Assembly: GCF_021401085.1 (NCBI RefSeq)
Contig: NZ_JACBFP010000002.1
Location: 62,001 to 126,000, forward strand
Length of the DNA: 64,000 bases
Direction: 5' to 3'
Origin: Chryseobacterium sp. R2A-55
GTDB taxonomy: Bacteria > Bacteroidota > Bacteroidia > Flavobacteriales > Weeksellaceae
Shown here: piece by piece, positions 40,915 to 48,158 of the stretch
Layout: each line of letters begins with the position of its first letter
Position numbering within the stretch: position 1 is the first letter of the stretch
Made by a program: the position numbers and the translations under genes
Notes under the pieces: generated by a model
Told to the model about the DNA's origin: nothing
Database searches by the model: none
The model's input: the letters and a program-made list of their open reading frames with translations, nothing else

Positions 40915-40948
40915 ACTTTGTCAAAGTTGAAATCTTTGACAAAGTTTT
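40915..40948 (+). terminator. Perfect hairpin between exporter and hlyD-like gene
   Basis: ACTTTGTCAAAG (40915-40926) and CTTTGACAAAGT (40934-40945) form a 12-bp perfect stem with a 7-base loop and three following T residues. It lies inside an apparent operon, so it may act as an attenuator or mRNA stabiliser rather than a full terminator. Confidence 0.55.
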
Positions 40949-40963
40949 AAAAATGTAGAAAAA

Positions 40964-42268
40964 TTGGAAGAAAGAAAGAACATTTTGGATCATATCGAAC
41001 TTCGCTCCGAAAGCGTGCAAGACATTCTCACGCGACCGCCCCATTGGATGATTAGGTGGGGAAACTCCATTGTTTTTGCCATTCTACTCATGATTTTATT
41101 GATGAGCTGGTTCATCAAATATCCCGAGTTTATTCCCGCACCAATTATTGTCACCTCACAAAATCCGCCGGAGAAACTAGAAGCAAGAACCAATTCCAAA
41201 ATTGAAAAAATATTGATTAAAGATCATCAAGAAGTAAAGAAAGATGATATTTTAATGGTATTACAATCTACGGCAAACTTCAAAGATGTATTGAAATTAA
41301 AGAAAATCATCGATTCCATCTCTCCGAAAATGATTTTTACTTTTCCACTCAATGAGGCTTCTAAATTCAAATTAGGTGAATTGCAGGGAGACTACAACAA
41401 TTTTGCAAAGGCTTTTCAAGATGAAAAATTATTTACTAGGCTTCAACCATACGCTCCTGAAAATTTAGCGACAAGTCAAAGCTTAACAGAATATAATTCC
41501 AGAATCGCAACATTAAAACAACAACTTCACTTGGAGAATGCAAAATATGACTTAAGCAAAAAGAATTTTCAACGTTCACAAACGCTTTTTGAACAAGGCG
41601 TAATTTCTAAAATGGAGGTTGAAAATGAAAAAATTAAATTTCTTCAAGCGGAACAAAATCTAAAGAATATTAATATTTCCCTATCGCAACTGCAGGAAGG
41701 AATTTCTAATCTTCGTAAAACAAAAAGCGGTGTAGCAATTAATACAGAAAAAGATAAGATAAGTTATTCTTCACAGACTCTGCAACTTTTTGAACAGCTG
41801 CGTAAATCCTTAAAACAATGGGAGCAAAATTACCTCTTAACCTCTTCAACCAATGGAACAGTAAGTTTCACGCAATTTTGGGGTGAAAACCAATTTGTAA
41901 AAAGTGGAGAAATCATTCTTTCCGTTTTACCACAAAATAAAGAAGCAATTGTAGGAAGAATGTTGGTGCCTGCAACAAATTCCGGAAAAATTGTGACTGG
42001 ACAAAAAGTATTGATCAAACTGGACAACTACCGCTATCAAGAATATGGTATCGTACAAGGAAAGGTTCAAAACATTTCGTTAACTCCGGATGAGAAAGGG
42101 AATTATTATGTGGACATCATTTTGTCGAATGGTTTAAAGACATCATATAATAAAACGCTTCCATTCGATAAAGAATTGAAAGGAAATGCAGAAATCGTCA
42201 CGCAAGATTTAAGATTGATCGAAAGATTCTTCTACCAGACAAGAAAGCTATTGGGTTATCAAACCTAA
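40964..42268 (+). CDS. HlyD family secretion (membrane fusion) protein
   Basis: The 434-residue periplasmic adaptor links the PCAT exporter to an outer-membrane TolC-like channel. It has a cytoplasmic N-terminus (residues 1-27), one membrane helix (about 28-48, IVFAILLMILLMSWF), a biotinyl/lipoyl-like half (IEKILIKDHQEVKKDDILMVLQ), a long coiled coil (about residues 175-250) and beta-barrel segments near the C-terminus. The start is TTG at 40964; no ATG occurs upstream of the membrane helix. It ends the RiPP operon. A TolC homologue is encoded at 53110, not adjacent. Confidence 0.88.
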   Translation: MEERKNILDHIELRSESVQDILTRPPHWMIRWGNSIVFAILLMILLMSWFIKYPEFIPAPIIVTSQNPPEKLEARTNSKIEKILIKDHQEVKKDDILMVLQSTANFKDVLKLKKIIDSISPKMIFTFPLNEASKFKLGELQGDYNNFAKAFQDEKLFTRLQPYAPENLATSQSLTEYNSRIATLKQQLHLENAKYDLSKKNFQRSQTLFEQGVISKMEVENEKIKFLQAEQNLKNINISLSQLQEGISNLRKTKSGVAINTEKDKISYSSQTLQLFEQLRKSLKQWEQNYLLTSSTNGTVSFTQFWGENQFVKSGEIILSVLPQNKEAIVGRMLVPATNSGKIVTGQKVLIKLDNYRYQEYGIVQGKVQNISLTPDEKGNYYVDIILSNGLKTSYNKTLPFDKELKGNAEIVTQDLRLIERFFYQTRKLLGYQT

Positions 42269-42310
42269 AATCGTTTTGAAAGTTCGGAAAACGAAAGTTT
42301 TAGTTTAGAT

Positions 42311-42342
42311 AAAATTCCCTTCGATTGAGCGGAATTTTTATT
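42311..42342 (+). terminator. Terminator at the end of the RiPP locus
   Basis: AAAATTCC (42311-42318) and GGAATTTT (42331-42338) form a stem around a 12-base loop, followed by T/A-rich DNA. It closes the hlyD transcript before the GH3-family gene. Confidence 0.65.
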
Positions 42343-42375
42343 TAAAGTCAACTGGAAAATCTAATCAAAAAGCAT

Positions 42376-42383
42376 TATATTTG
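42376..42383 (+). promoter_or_regulatory. -7 element of the GH3-family gene
   Basis: TATATTTG matches TAnnTTTG and ends six bases before ATG 42390, so transcription would begin close to the start codon. Confidence 0.45.
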
Positions 42384-42389
42384 CTAACG

Positions 42390-43904
42390 ATGGCAACAAA
42401 GGCTCTTTTCAATACGGTGGTCAATTGGTTTATCCGGCAAAGGATCGACCAGATTCAGAACTTTATGAAACACCCGATTGAAACGCAAAACGGCGTGCTT
42501 TTTTCCCAACTCTATTTCGCCGAAAACACCGATTATGGAAAGATTTATGGATTCAGCTCCATTTCCAATTATGACGATTTTGTGCGAAATGTGCCTATCG
42601 TAACTTACGAAGATTTTGAACCATTCATCGAAAAAGCAAGACAGGGAAATCCCGACATTTTTTGGCCGGGAAATATCAGAAAGTTCGCAAAATCGTCGGG
42701 AACCACCAACGCAAAAAGCAAGTTCATTCCGATTTCTGATGAATGTTTGGAAGATTGCCATTTTAAGGCGGGAAAAGATTTGCTTTCGATTTATGCGAAT
42801 AACCATCCGGAAAATAATTTATTTTCCAACAAGAACCTGAGACTTGGCGGAAGTTCAGAACTGTATGAAAACTTCAACACGAAATTTGGCGACTTGTCTG
42901 CCATCATGATTGAAAATCTGCCTTTTTGGGTAGAAATTACGACGACTCCAAGCAAGAAAGTTTCCTTAATGTCTGAATGGGAAAGCAAACTGAAAGCCAT
43001 TATTTCTGAAGTAAAAAACGAAGACGTGGGAAGTTTGACCGGCGTTCCGAGTTGGATGATGGTTTTACTTCAACGAACTTTGGCTGAAACCGGTTACGCT
43101 ACGATTTCGGAATTATGGCCTAATTTAGAAGTCTTTTTCCACGGCGGGATCAGTTTCAAACCCTATCGTGAACAGTACCGGAAAATTATCGGTAAAGACA
43201 TCAATTATTACGAAATCTACAATGCTTCAGAAGGATTTTTTGGCATCCAGGACGTTTCCGGAAGTGATGAAATGCTCTTAATGCTCGATTACGGGATCTT
43301 CTATGAGTTTATCCCGATGGACCAATTTGAACTCAACAATCTGCATGCGATTCCTCTGGAAGAAGTGGAAGTGGGTAAAAACTACGCAATGGTGATTACC
43401 ACAAACAGCGGACTTTGGCGATACCTGATCGGTGACACCGTTCGGTTTACCTCTGTTCATCCGTACCGAATCCGAATTTCTGGCCGCACCAAACATTATA
43501 TCAATGCTTTCGGCGAAGAACTGATGATCGACAATGTGGAAACCGCTTTGACGAAAGCCTGTGAAGCCACTGATTCCGCAATTACCGATTTCACGGGAGC
43601 TCCCGTTTTTATGCAAAATGGCGAAAGTGGAGCCCATGAATGGATTTTTGAATTCAGTAAAAATCCCGCGGATCTGGAATATTTCACCCAGGTTTTCGAT
43701 CATCACCTGAAATCGCTCAATTCCGATTACGAAGCGAAAAGATATAACAACATGACTTTAAAAAAACCGGTAGTTCACGTTGCAAAACCTCAGCTGTTCT
43801 ACCAGTGGATGTCTGAACGTGGGAAACTTGGCGGTCAAAATAAAGTTCCCAGATTGAGCAATGACCGGGAATATATCGAGCCGCTGCTAAAAATGAATCA
43901 ATAA
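42390..43904 (+). CDS. GH3 (auxin-responsive promoter) family acyl-adenylating protein
   Basis: The 504-residue product belongs to the GH3 branch of the adenylate-forming superfamily: the ATP-binding RKFAKSSGTTNAKSKFIPIS near residue 100, FFHGGISFKPY near 250, YNASEGFFGIQ near 278, GLWRYLIGDTVRF near 340 and SGRTKHYINAFGEEL near 363. Plant members conjugate amino acids to acyl hormones; the bacterial substrate is unknown, most likely a carboxylic acid activated with ATP. I start at ATG 42390 (an upstream TTG would add three residues). Confidence 0.9.
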   Translation: MATKALFNTVVNWFIRQRIDQIQNFMKHPIETQNGVLFSQLYFAENTDYGKIYGFSSISNYDDFVRNVPIVTYEDFEPFIEKARQGNPDIFWPGNIRKFAKSSGTTNAKSKFIPISDECLEDCHFKAGKDLLSIYANNHPENNLFSNKNLRLGGSSELYENFNTKFGDLSAIMIENLPFWVEITTTPSKKVSLMSEWESKLKAIISEVKNEDVGSLTGVPSWMMVLLQRTLAETGYATISELWPNLEVFFHGGISFKPYREQYRKIIGKDINYYEIYNASEGFFGIQDVSGSDEMLLMLDYGIFYEFIPMDQFELNNLHAIPLEEVEVGKNYAMVITTNSGLWRYLIGDTVRFTSVHPYRIRISGRTKHYINAFGEELMIDNVETALTKACEATDSAITDFTGAPVFMQNGESGAHEWIFEFSKNPADLEYFTQVFDHHLKSLNSDYEAKRYNNMTLKKPVVHVAKPQLFYQWMSERGKLGGQNKVPRLSNDREYIEPLLKMNQ

Positions 43905-43935
43905 AAAATCCGCTGAAAGATCAACGGAATCAAAT

Positions 43936-44280
43936 CTATTTCTTCTTCAGGTCTTCCTTGACCTTTTCAGCGCTTTTTTCCACTTTTTCTGCCCCTTTTG
44001 CGGCGGCATCTTTCACGTCTTCGCCGGCTTTCTTCAGTTTTTCACCGGTTTTTTTAGTCGCTTCGTCGATTTTTTTTCCCGCTTCGTTCAGTTTTTCTTT
44101 TGCCTGGTCCACAGTGGCGTTGATTTTCGCGGTATCCACCATTGTGGTCTTTTCTGTTTCAATAGTTGTGGTGGTTACACTGCCATCAGGATTTTCCGTG
44201 GTCTGGATTTTAGTTTCGGATTTTTTGCAGGCGATCACGCTGAGAGCAATCAGTCCTGCTGTTAAAAAGAAAGTTTTCAT
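43936..44280 (-). CDS. Small Lys-rich helical lipoprotein
   Basis: The 114-residue product (ATG at 44280; the frame is open to a TTG at 44304) has a lipobox (LIALSVIAC, Cys at 18) and then an amphipathic, coiled-coil-like region of Ala/Lys/Glu repeats (DQAKEKLNEAGKKIDEATKK, AAAKGAEKVEKSAEKV). The pattern resembles envelope-stress, LEA-like or YtxH-like proteins. No function can be assigned. The next minus-strand gene upstream is another small lipoprotein, 25 bases away. Confidence 0.75.
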   Translation of the reverse strand: MKTFFLTAGLIALSVIACKKSETKIQTTENPDGSVTTTTIETEKTTMVDTAKINATVDQAKEKLNEAGKKIDEATKKTGEKLKKAGEDVKDAAAKGAEKVEKSAEKVKEDLKKK

Positions 44281-44305
44281 AACATTGTATTTGGTGTTTC
44301 TCAAT

Positions 44306-44686
44306 TTAAGGGTTTGTTGTGTTTTCCGGCACGCCTGCTTCAGCTTTTTGCTTTTCCTTCTTTAATCTGGCCTCTTCATCAGCTTTTTTTCTTTCTTCGT
44401 TCAATTTTTTATCTGCCTTATCTTGCTCTTCCTTCAATTTATTTGCCAGTTTTTCCTCCTCTAATTTTCTTTTATTCTCCTTTAGTGAATCCTGATATTT
44501 TTGAGATGACATTCTGATCCGTTTCGCCACATCCACGGAAACCGCACCCGCCGAAAAGGAATCTTTTGCTATAGTATCATAAGGCGGCACCGCACTTTCC
44601 TGATTAACGATCACAGCATGCTCAGAATGGTTTTTCCCGCATGAAAAAAACAATAAAAACAGGGTAAAAAATAGTAGGTTCTTCAT
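44306..44686 (-). CDS. Small lipoprotein with charged coiled-coil tail
   Basis: The 126-residue product has a lipoprotein signal (LLFFTLFLLFFSC, Cys at 16) and a long Lys/Glu-rich helix from about residue 60 to 115 (KENKRKLEEEKLANKLKEE). I do not recognise the family. It sits between the EEP-family gene (2-base gap) and another lipoprotein, so the three probably share a transcript. Confidence 0.75.
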   Translation of the reverse strand: MKNLLFFTLFLLFFSCGKNHSEHAVIVNQESAVPPYDTIAKDSFSAGAVSVDVAKRIRMSSQKYQDSLKENKRKLEEEKLANKLKEEQDKADKKLNEERKKADEEARLKKEKQKAEAGVPENTTNP

Positions 44687-44688
44687 TT

Positions 44689-45666
44689 TTAATCAATTTT
44701 AAATTCAGCGATGACAGGGAAATGGTCCGAAATCTTCACCGAACGGTCCACTTTGTAACTTATGGGCTTGATTTCCCTGGAACAAAAAACATAGTCAATC
44801 CGGATAGGAAATTTGTAATCATGAAAACTGGTCGAGCTACCGTTCCCAACTTCCATAAAGACATCTTTCAAACCCTTTCCCAAATGATAATATTCATAGG
44901 AATTGGGTACCGCATTGAAATCACCTGCCAAAATAACTGGATATGGCGATTCATTCAAAAACTTCTTAATGATAGCAACTTGCCCTTGATGAACTAAGAA
45001 AATATTTTCAAATGTATTCAAATGCTGACCGAAAGTGGAAATCGTAACATTCGACTTAAACATCTTTTTATTGAATCGGAATGGCTCTAGGTACACATTG
45101 ACCAACCGGATTTTCCGGTCACTAATCTTAATATCCGCATAAAATGAACTGCCTTGAAGCGGATTATCCAAAATTGATCCAGCTTCTAAAATCTCAAACT
45201 TGGAATGTAATTCTACGATGAAACATTTATAACGGTATTTCAAATCTTTCAAGTTCAGGATTTCATGTTTATAAAACCTGGATTCCTGAAAGAAAACCAC
45301 ATCCGGATTTACACTGTTCAAGTAGCTTTGAATTGCTTTTTCACCCATAATCCCGGAATGTCCATTTAAGGTAACTATTTTAAGGTTAGCCGCATCTTTC
45401 GATTTCCCACTAAAATTCACCCACCTTCTTGCAGGGTGAATGAGGAAAAAAGTAAAAAGAATAAATATTAAAGCTGTTTTCTTTTGAACTAAAATCCAAA
45501 AAATAATCATCAAAACATGCATTATTATCAGAACTGGAAAAGCCAGAGAAAGCAGATTCAGCAAGGGAAAACTCGAGGGTTTTACATAATCATTGAGCAG
45601 TGTTCCCAACAAAAAAATGACAATGAAGAAATGGACGACCAATAATATGCGCTGAAATTTCTCCAT
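44689..45666 (-). CDS. Endonuclease/exonuclease/phosphatase family membrane protein
   Basis: The 325-residue product (ATG at 45666) has about three N-terminal membrane helices (to residue 80) and a C-terminal EEP fold: VTLNGHSG, VVFFQESRFY, LVNVYLEPFR, VILAGDFNAVPNS and the terminal KISDHFPVIAEF. These match the metal-dependent DNase I/sphingomyelinase superfamily. The domain would face the periplasm; the substrate (nucleic acid, phospholipid or other phosphodiester) is unknown. Confidence 0.88.
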   Translation of the reverse strand: MEKFQRILLVVHFFIVIFLLGTLLNDYVKPSSFPLLNLLSLAFPVLIIMHVLMIIFWILVQKKTALIFILFTFFLIHPARRWVNFSGKSKDAANLKIVTLNGHSGIMGEKAIQSYLNSVNPDVVFFQESRFYKHEILNLKDLKYRYKCFIVELHSKFEILEAGSILDNPLQGSSFYADIKISDRKIRLVNVYLEPFRFNKKMFKSNVTISTFGQHLNTFENIFLVHQGQVAIIKKFLNESPYPVILAGDFNAVPNSYEYYHLGKGLKDVFMEVGNGSSTSFHDYKFPIRIDYVFCSREIKPISYKVDRSVKISDHFPVIAEFKID

Positions 45667-45678
45667 CAAAAATGAAAT

Positions 45679-46317
45679 TTAATTAATCCTGTATTGATTG
45701 TCCTTCCACAGTTTAGCCAAAATAAATCCCACAATTGCACCCCCGATATGCGCGAAATGCGCAATTCCGCCCATCGTTCCGCTATATCCTAAATACAGCG
45801 AAATGATGATGATTGCCGGCAAAAGGTATTTTGATTTCACCCCGAAAGGAATGAACATGAAGTACAATTTTGCATCCGGAAACATAGTGGAAAATGCGGC
45901 AACAATCCCGAAAATCGCTCCGGAAGCACCCATCATCGGTATGGAATAAATGTCCTGCAAATTGACACCCTGTGAAATCTCGAAAAAATTCCAGCCACAG
46001 TTTAAGAAATATGCTCCAATTCCACTGAGAAAATAAAGAATTACATATTTCTTTTCGCCCAAAACCTGCTCCAAAACCGGTCCGAAACTCGCCAGAGTAA
46101 TCATATTGAATAGGATGTGAGTCAAGCCGATTCCATGGCCAATTGGTGCGTGCATAAACATGTGTGTGATGATTTGCCAAACCCGGAAAAATGGTGATCC
46201 AATATAATATGCGGAAAAAATATCATAAAGTTGTGGCCAAAGGAAATTGGAAACCAGGTAAAATACTACATTTAAGATGATGATATTTTTGGTAATCGGT
46301 GTCAGTCTAGGAAACAT
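45679..46317 (-). CDS. Rhomboid family intramembrane serine protease
   Basis: The 212-residue protein has six membrane helices with the rhomboid elements: HMFMHAPIGHG in the L1 region, NMITLASFGPVLE, the catalytic GASGAIFG (Ser about residue 129) and HFAHIGGAIVGF with the partner His. Rhomboids cut other membrane proteins within the bilayer. It lies six bases after mutL and just ahead of the EEP gene on the same strand. Confidence 0.93.
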   Translation of the reverse strand: MFPRLTPITKNIIILNVVFYLVSNFLWPQLYDIFSAYYIGSPFFRVWQIITHMFMHAPIGHGIGLTHILFNMITLASFGPVLEQVLGEKKYVILYFLSGIGAYFLNCGWNFFEISQGVNLQDIYSIPMMGASGAIFGIVAAFSTMFPDAKLYFMFIPFGVKSKYLLPAIIIISLYLGYSGTMGGIAHFAHIGGAIVGFILAKLWKDNQYRIN

Positions 46318-46323
46318 AATGTT

Positions 46324-48081
46324 CTAAAATTTATTTTTTAATTCTTCTAATGGAATTTCGATAAAACATCTTTTTCCATTGGGTAAATATTCCGGGAAAC
46401 CCAGCTCTGTGAAGTCTTTGATGACTTGTTCGGCATCCATTTTATATAGAAAATCGAAACGGGATTTACTTTGGACTTTATTCCATTGGTTCCGATAAAA
46501 GTTCATGAACTCGTCTTCAGTTTTGTATTCCAAAATTTCAAAAAGGTTTTCCATGAATTTCATGACCTGTGTTTCTTTCAAACCTTCGGGAACCGCATCA
46601 ATCCTCAAAACGTTGTCATTGGCAATCACCATTTCAAAACCCAACTCGGGCAAATATTTTTTGATGGAGCGAAACTTATTCTTTTCGATCTCATTCATAT
46701 GGTATTCCAGCGAAAAAAGCAGTGTGTGCCGTTCATTGCTGATTTTTTTCTTTGCATTTCTTTCGCTCACGATCAGTCGGTGCATTCTTCCCAAATCCAG
46801 CATCAGCGTTTTTCCGCTTCTGTTGAAAAGCCAGTATCCATTGGGAAGCCGCATCAGATCTTCGTCAAAATCCTCGTCTTCGAACAAATTAATTTTTGAG
46901 GGTTCTGCTGAAATATTCTGCTGATAGATTTCGGTCATAGCGATCTTTTCGCCTGCGGAAACTTCTTCCTTAAACGGATTATAATTCCGATCCACCGAAA
47001 TTTCCGGCGCCTTGAAGCTTCCGGCATTGGGTTTTTGCTGCATGAAGACATCAATACTGGAATCCCGGTCAAAATCCAAACTCGGCGCAACATTGTAAAT
47101 CCCAAGGGATTTCTTTATTGTGGAACGGATCAGTGCATAAATCAGATTTTCGTCCTCAAATTTCACTTCCGTCTTTTGTGGGTGAATATTAACATCCACT
47201 TTTTCCGGATCGAGTTCCAGAAAAAGGAAAAAAGTCGGAATATATCCGGGCAAAAGCAAACCCTCAAATGCGTCCTGAACCGCTTTGTTGAAATAGGCAC
47301 TTCTAAAAAACCTGCCATTGATAAAGAAAAACTGCTCACCGCGGACTTTTTTGGCTCCTTCAGGTTTGGCTACAAATCCATTGAGCTTCACCCAACCTAA
47401 ATCTTCTTTGATAGGAACTAAAAGTGGCTGCAGCTTTCGCCCGAAAATCTCAATAATCCGCTGCAACAGACTGGATTTCCTTAATCGAAAGATAATGTCG
47501 TCATTATGGAAAAGTTCAAAATCCAAATTTTCGTGTGCCAATGCAACTCTTTGGAACTCATCAATAATGTGGCGGAGTTCTATATTGTTGTTTTTAAGGA
47601 ATTTCCTTCTCGCCGGAACATTGTAGAATAAATTCTTCACCGAAAAGTTTGATCCTTCCGCTGTTTGAATGGGTTCCTGAAACTGAAAACCACCACCTTC
47701 GATGTAGATATTGGTTCCGGTTTTGGCGTCCTTGGTTTTGGTCTTCAACTCCACTTGTGCCACCGCAGCGATGGAAGCCAATGCTTCGCCGCGGAAACCT
47801 TTGGTCGAAATATGGAAGATGTCTTCCGTGGTGCTGATTTTCGAGGTGGCATGTCTTTCGAAAGCCATTCTCGCATCGGTTTCGCTCATTCCGATTCCAT
47901 TGTCCACAACCTGGATTAGATTTCGGCCCGCTTCACGCACGATGAGTTCAATTTTTGTGGCACCCGCATCTACCGCATTTTCCATCAGTTCCTTCACGAT
48001 GGACGCAGGTCTCTGAACCACTTCACCGGCGGCGATTTGGTTGGCTACATGATCCGGTAAAAGTTTGATGATATCTGACAT
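46324..48081 (-). CDS. mutL: DNA mismatch repair protein MutL
   Basis: MutL couples MutS mismatch recognition to strand incision and excision. The N-terminal GHKL ATPase has ELMENAVDAGATKI, VDNGIGM and TKGFRGEALASIA, followed by the transducer domain up to about residue 330. The C-terminal domain (about residues 400-585) is the dimerisation region. I do not see the DQHAxxE endonuclease motif in it, so it may lack nicking activity. At 585 residues it is close to the usual length. The gene appears to be first of a minus-strand set with the rhomboid gene. Confidence 0.94.
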   Translation of the reverse strand: MSDIIKLLPDHVANQIAAGEVVQRPASIVKELMENAVDAGATKIELIVREAGRNLIQVVDNGIGMSETDARMAFERHATSKISTTEDIFHISTKGFRGEALASIAAVAQVELKTKTKDAKTGTNIYIEGGGFQFQEPIQTAEGSNFSVKNLFYNVPARRKFLKNNNIELRHIIDEFQRVALAHENLDFELFHNDDIIFRLRKSSLLQRIIEIFGRKLQPLLVPIKEDLGWVKLNGFVAKPEGAKKVRGEQFFFINGRFFRSAYFNKAVQDAFEGLLLPGYIPTFFLFLELDPEKVDVNIHPQKTEVKFEDENLIYALIRSTIKKSLGIYNVAPSLDFDRDSSIDVFMQQKPNAGSFKAPEISVDRNYNPFKEEVSAGEKIAMTEIYQQNISAEPSKINLFEDEDFDEDLMRLPNGYWLFNRSGKTLMLDLGRMHRLIVSERNAKKKISNERHTLLFSLEYHMNEIEKNKFRSIKKYLPELGFEMVIANDNVLRIDAVPEGLKETQVMKFMENLFEILEYKTEDEFMNFYRNQWNKVQSKSRFDFLYKMDAEQVIKDFTELGFPEYLPNGKRCFIEIPLEELKNKF

Positions 48082-48117
48082 TTCTTAAACGCACAAAAAT
48101 AATCATTTTAAAACGAA

Positions 48118-48146
48118 AAAACTTCCCGAATTTCTCAGGAAGTTTT
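48118..48146 (-). terminator. Terminator of the prolyl oligopeptidase gene
   Basis: AAAACTTCC (48118-48126) and GGAAGTTTT (48138-48146) form a 9-bp stem. It lies just downstream of the minus-strand S9 peptidase stop and upstream of mutL. Confidence 0.65.
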
Positions 48147-48158
48147 CAACATTTTGCA

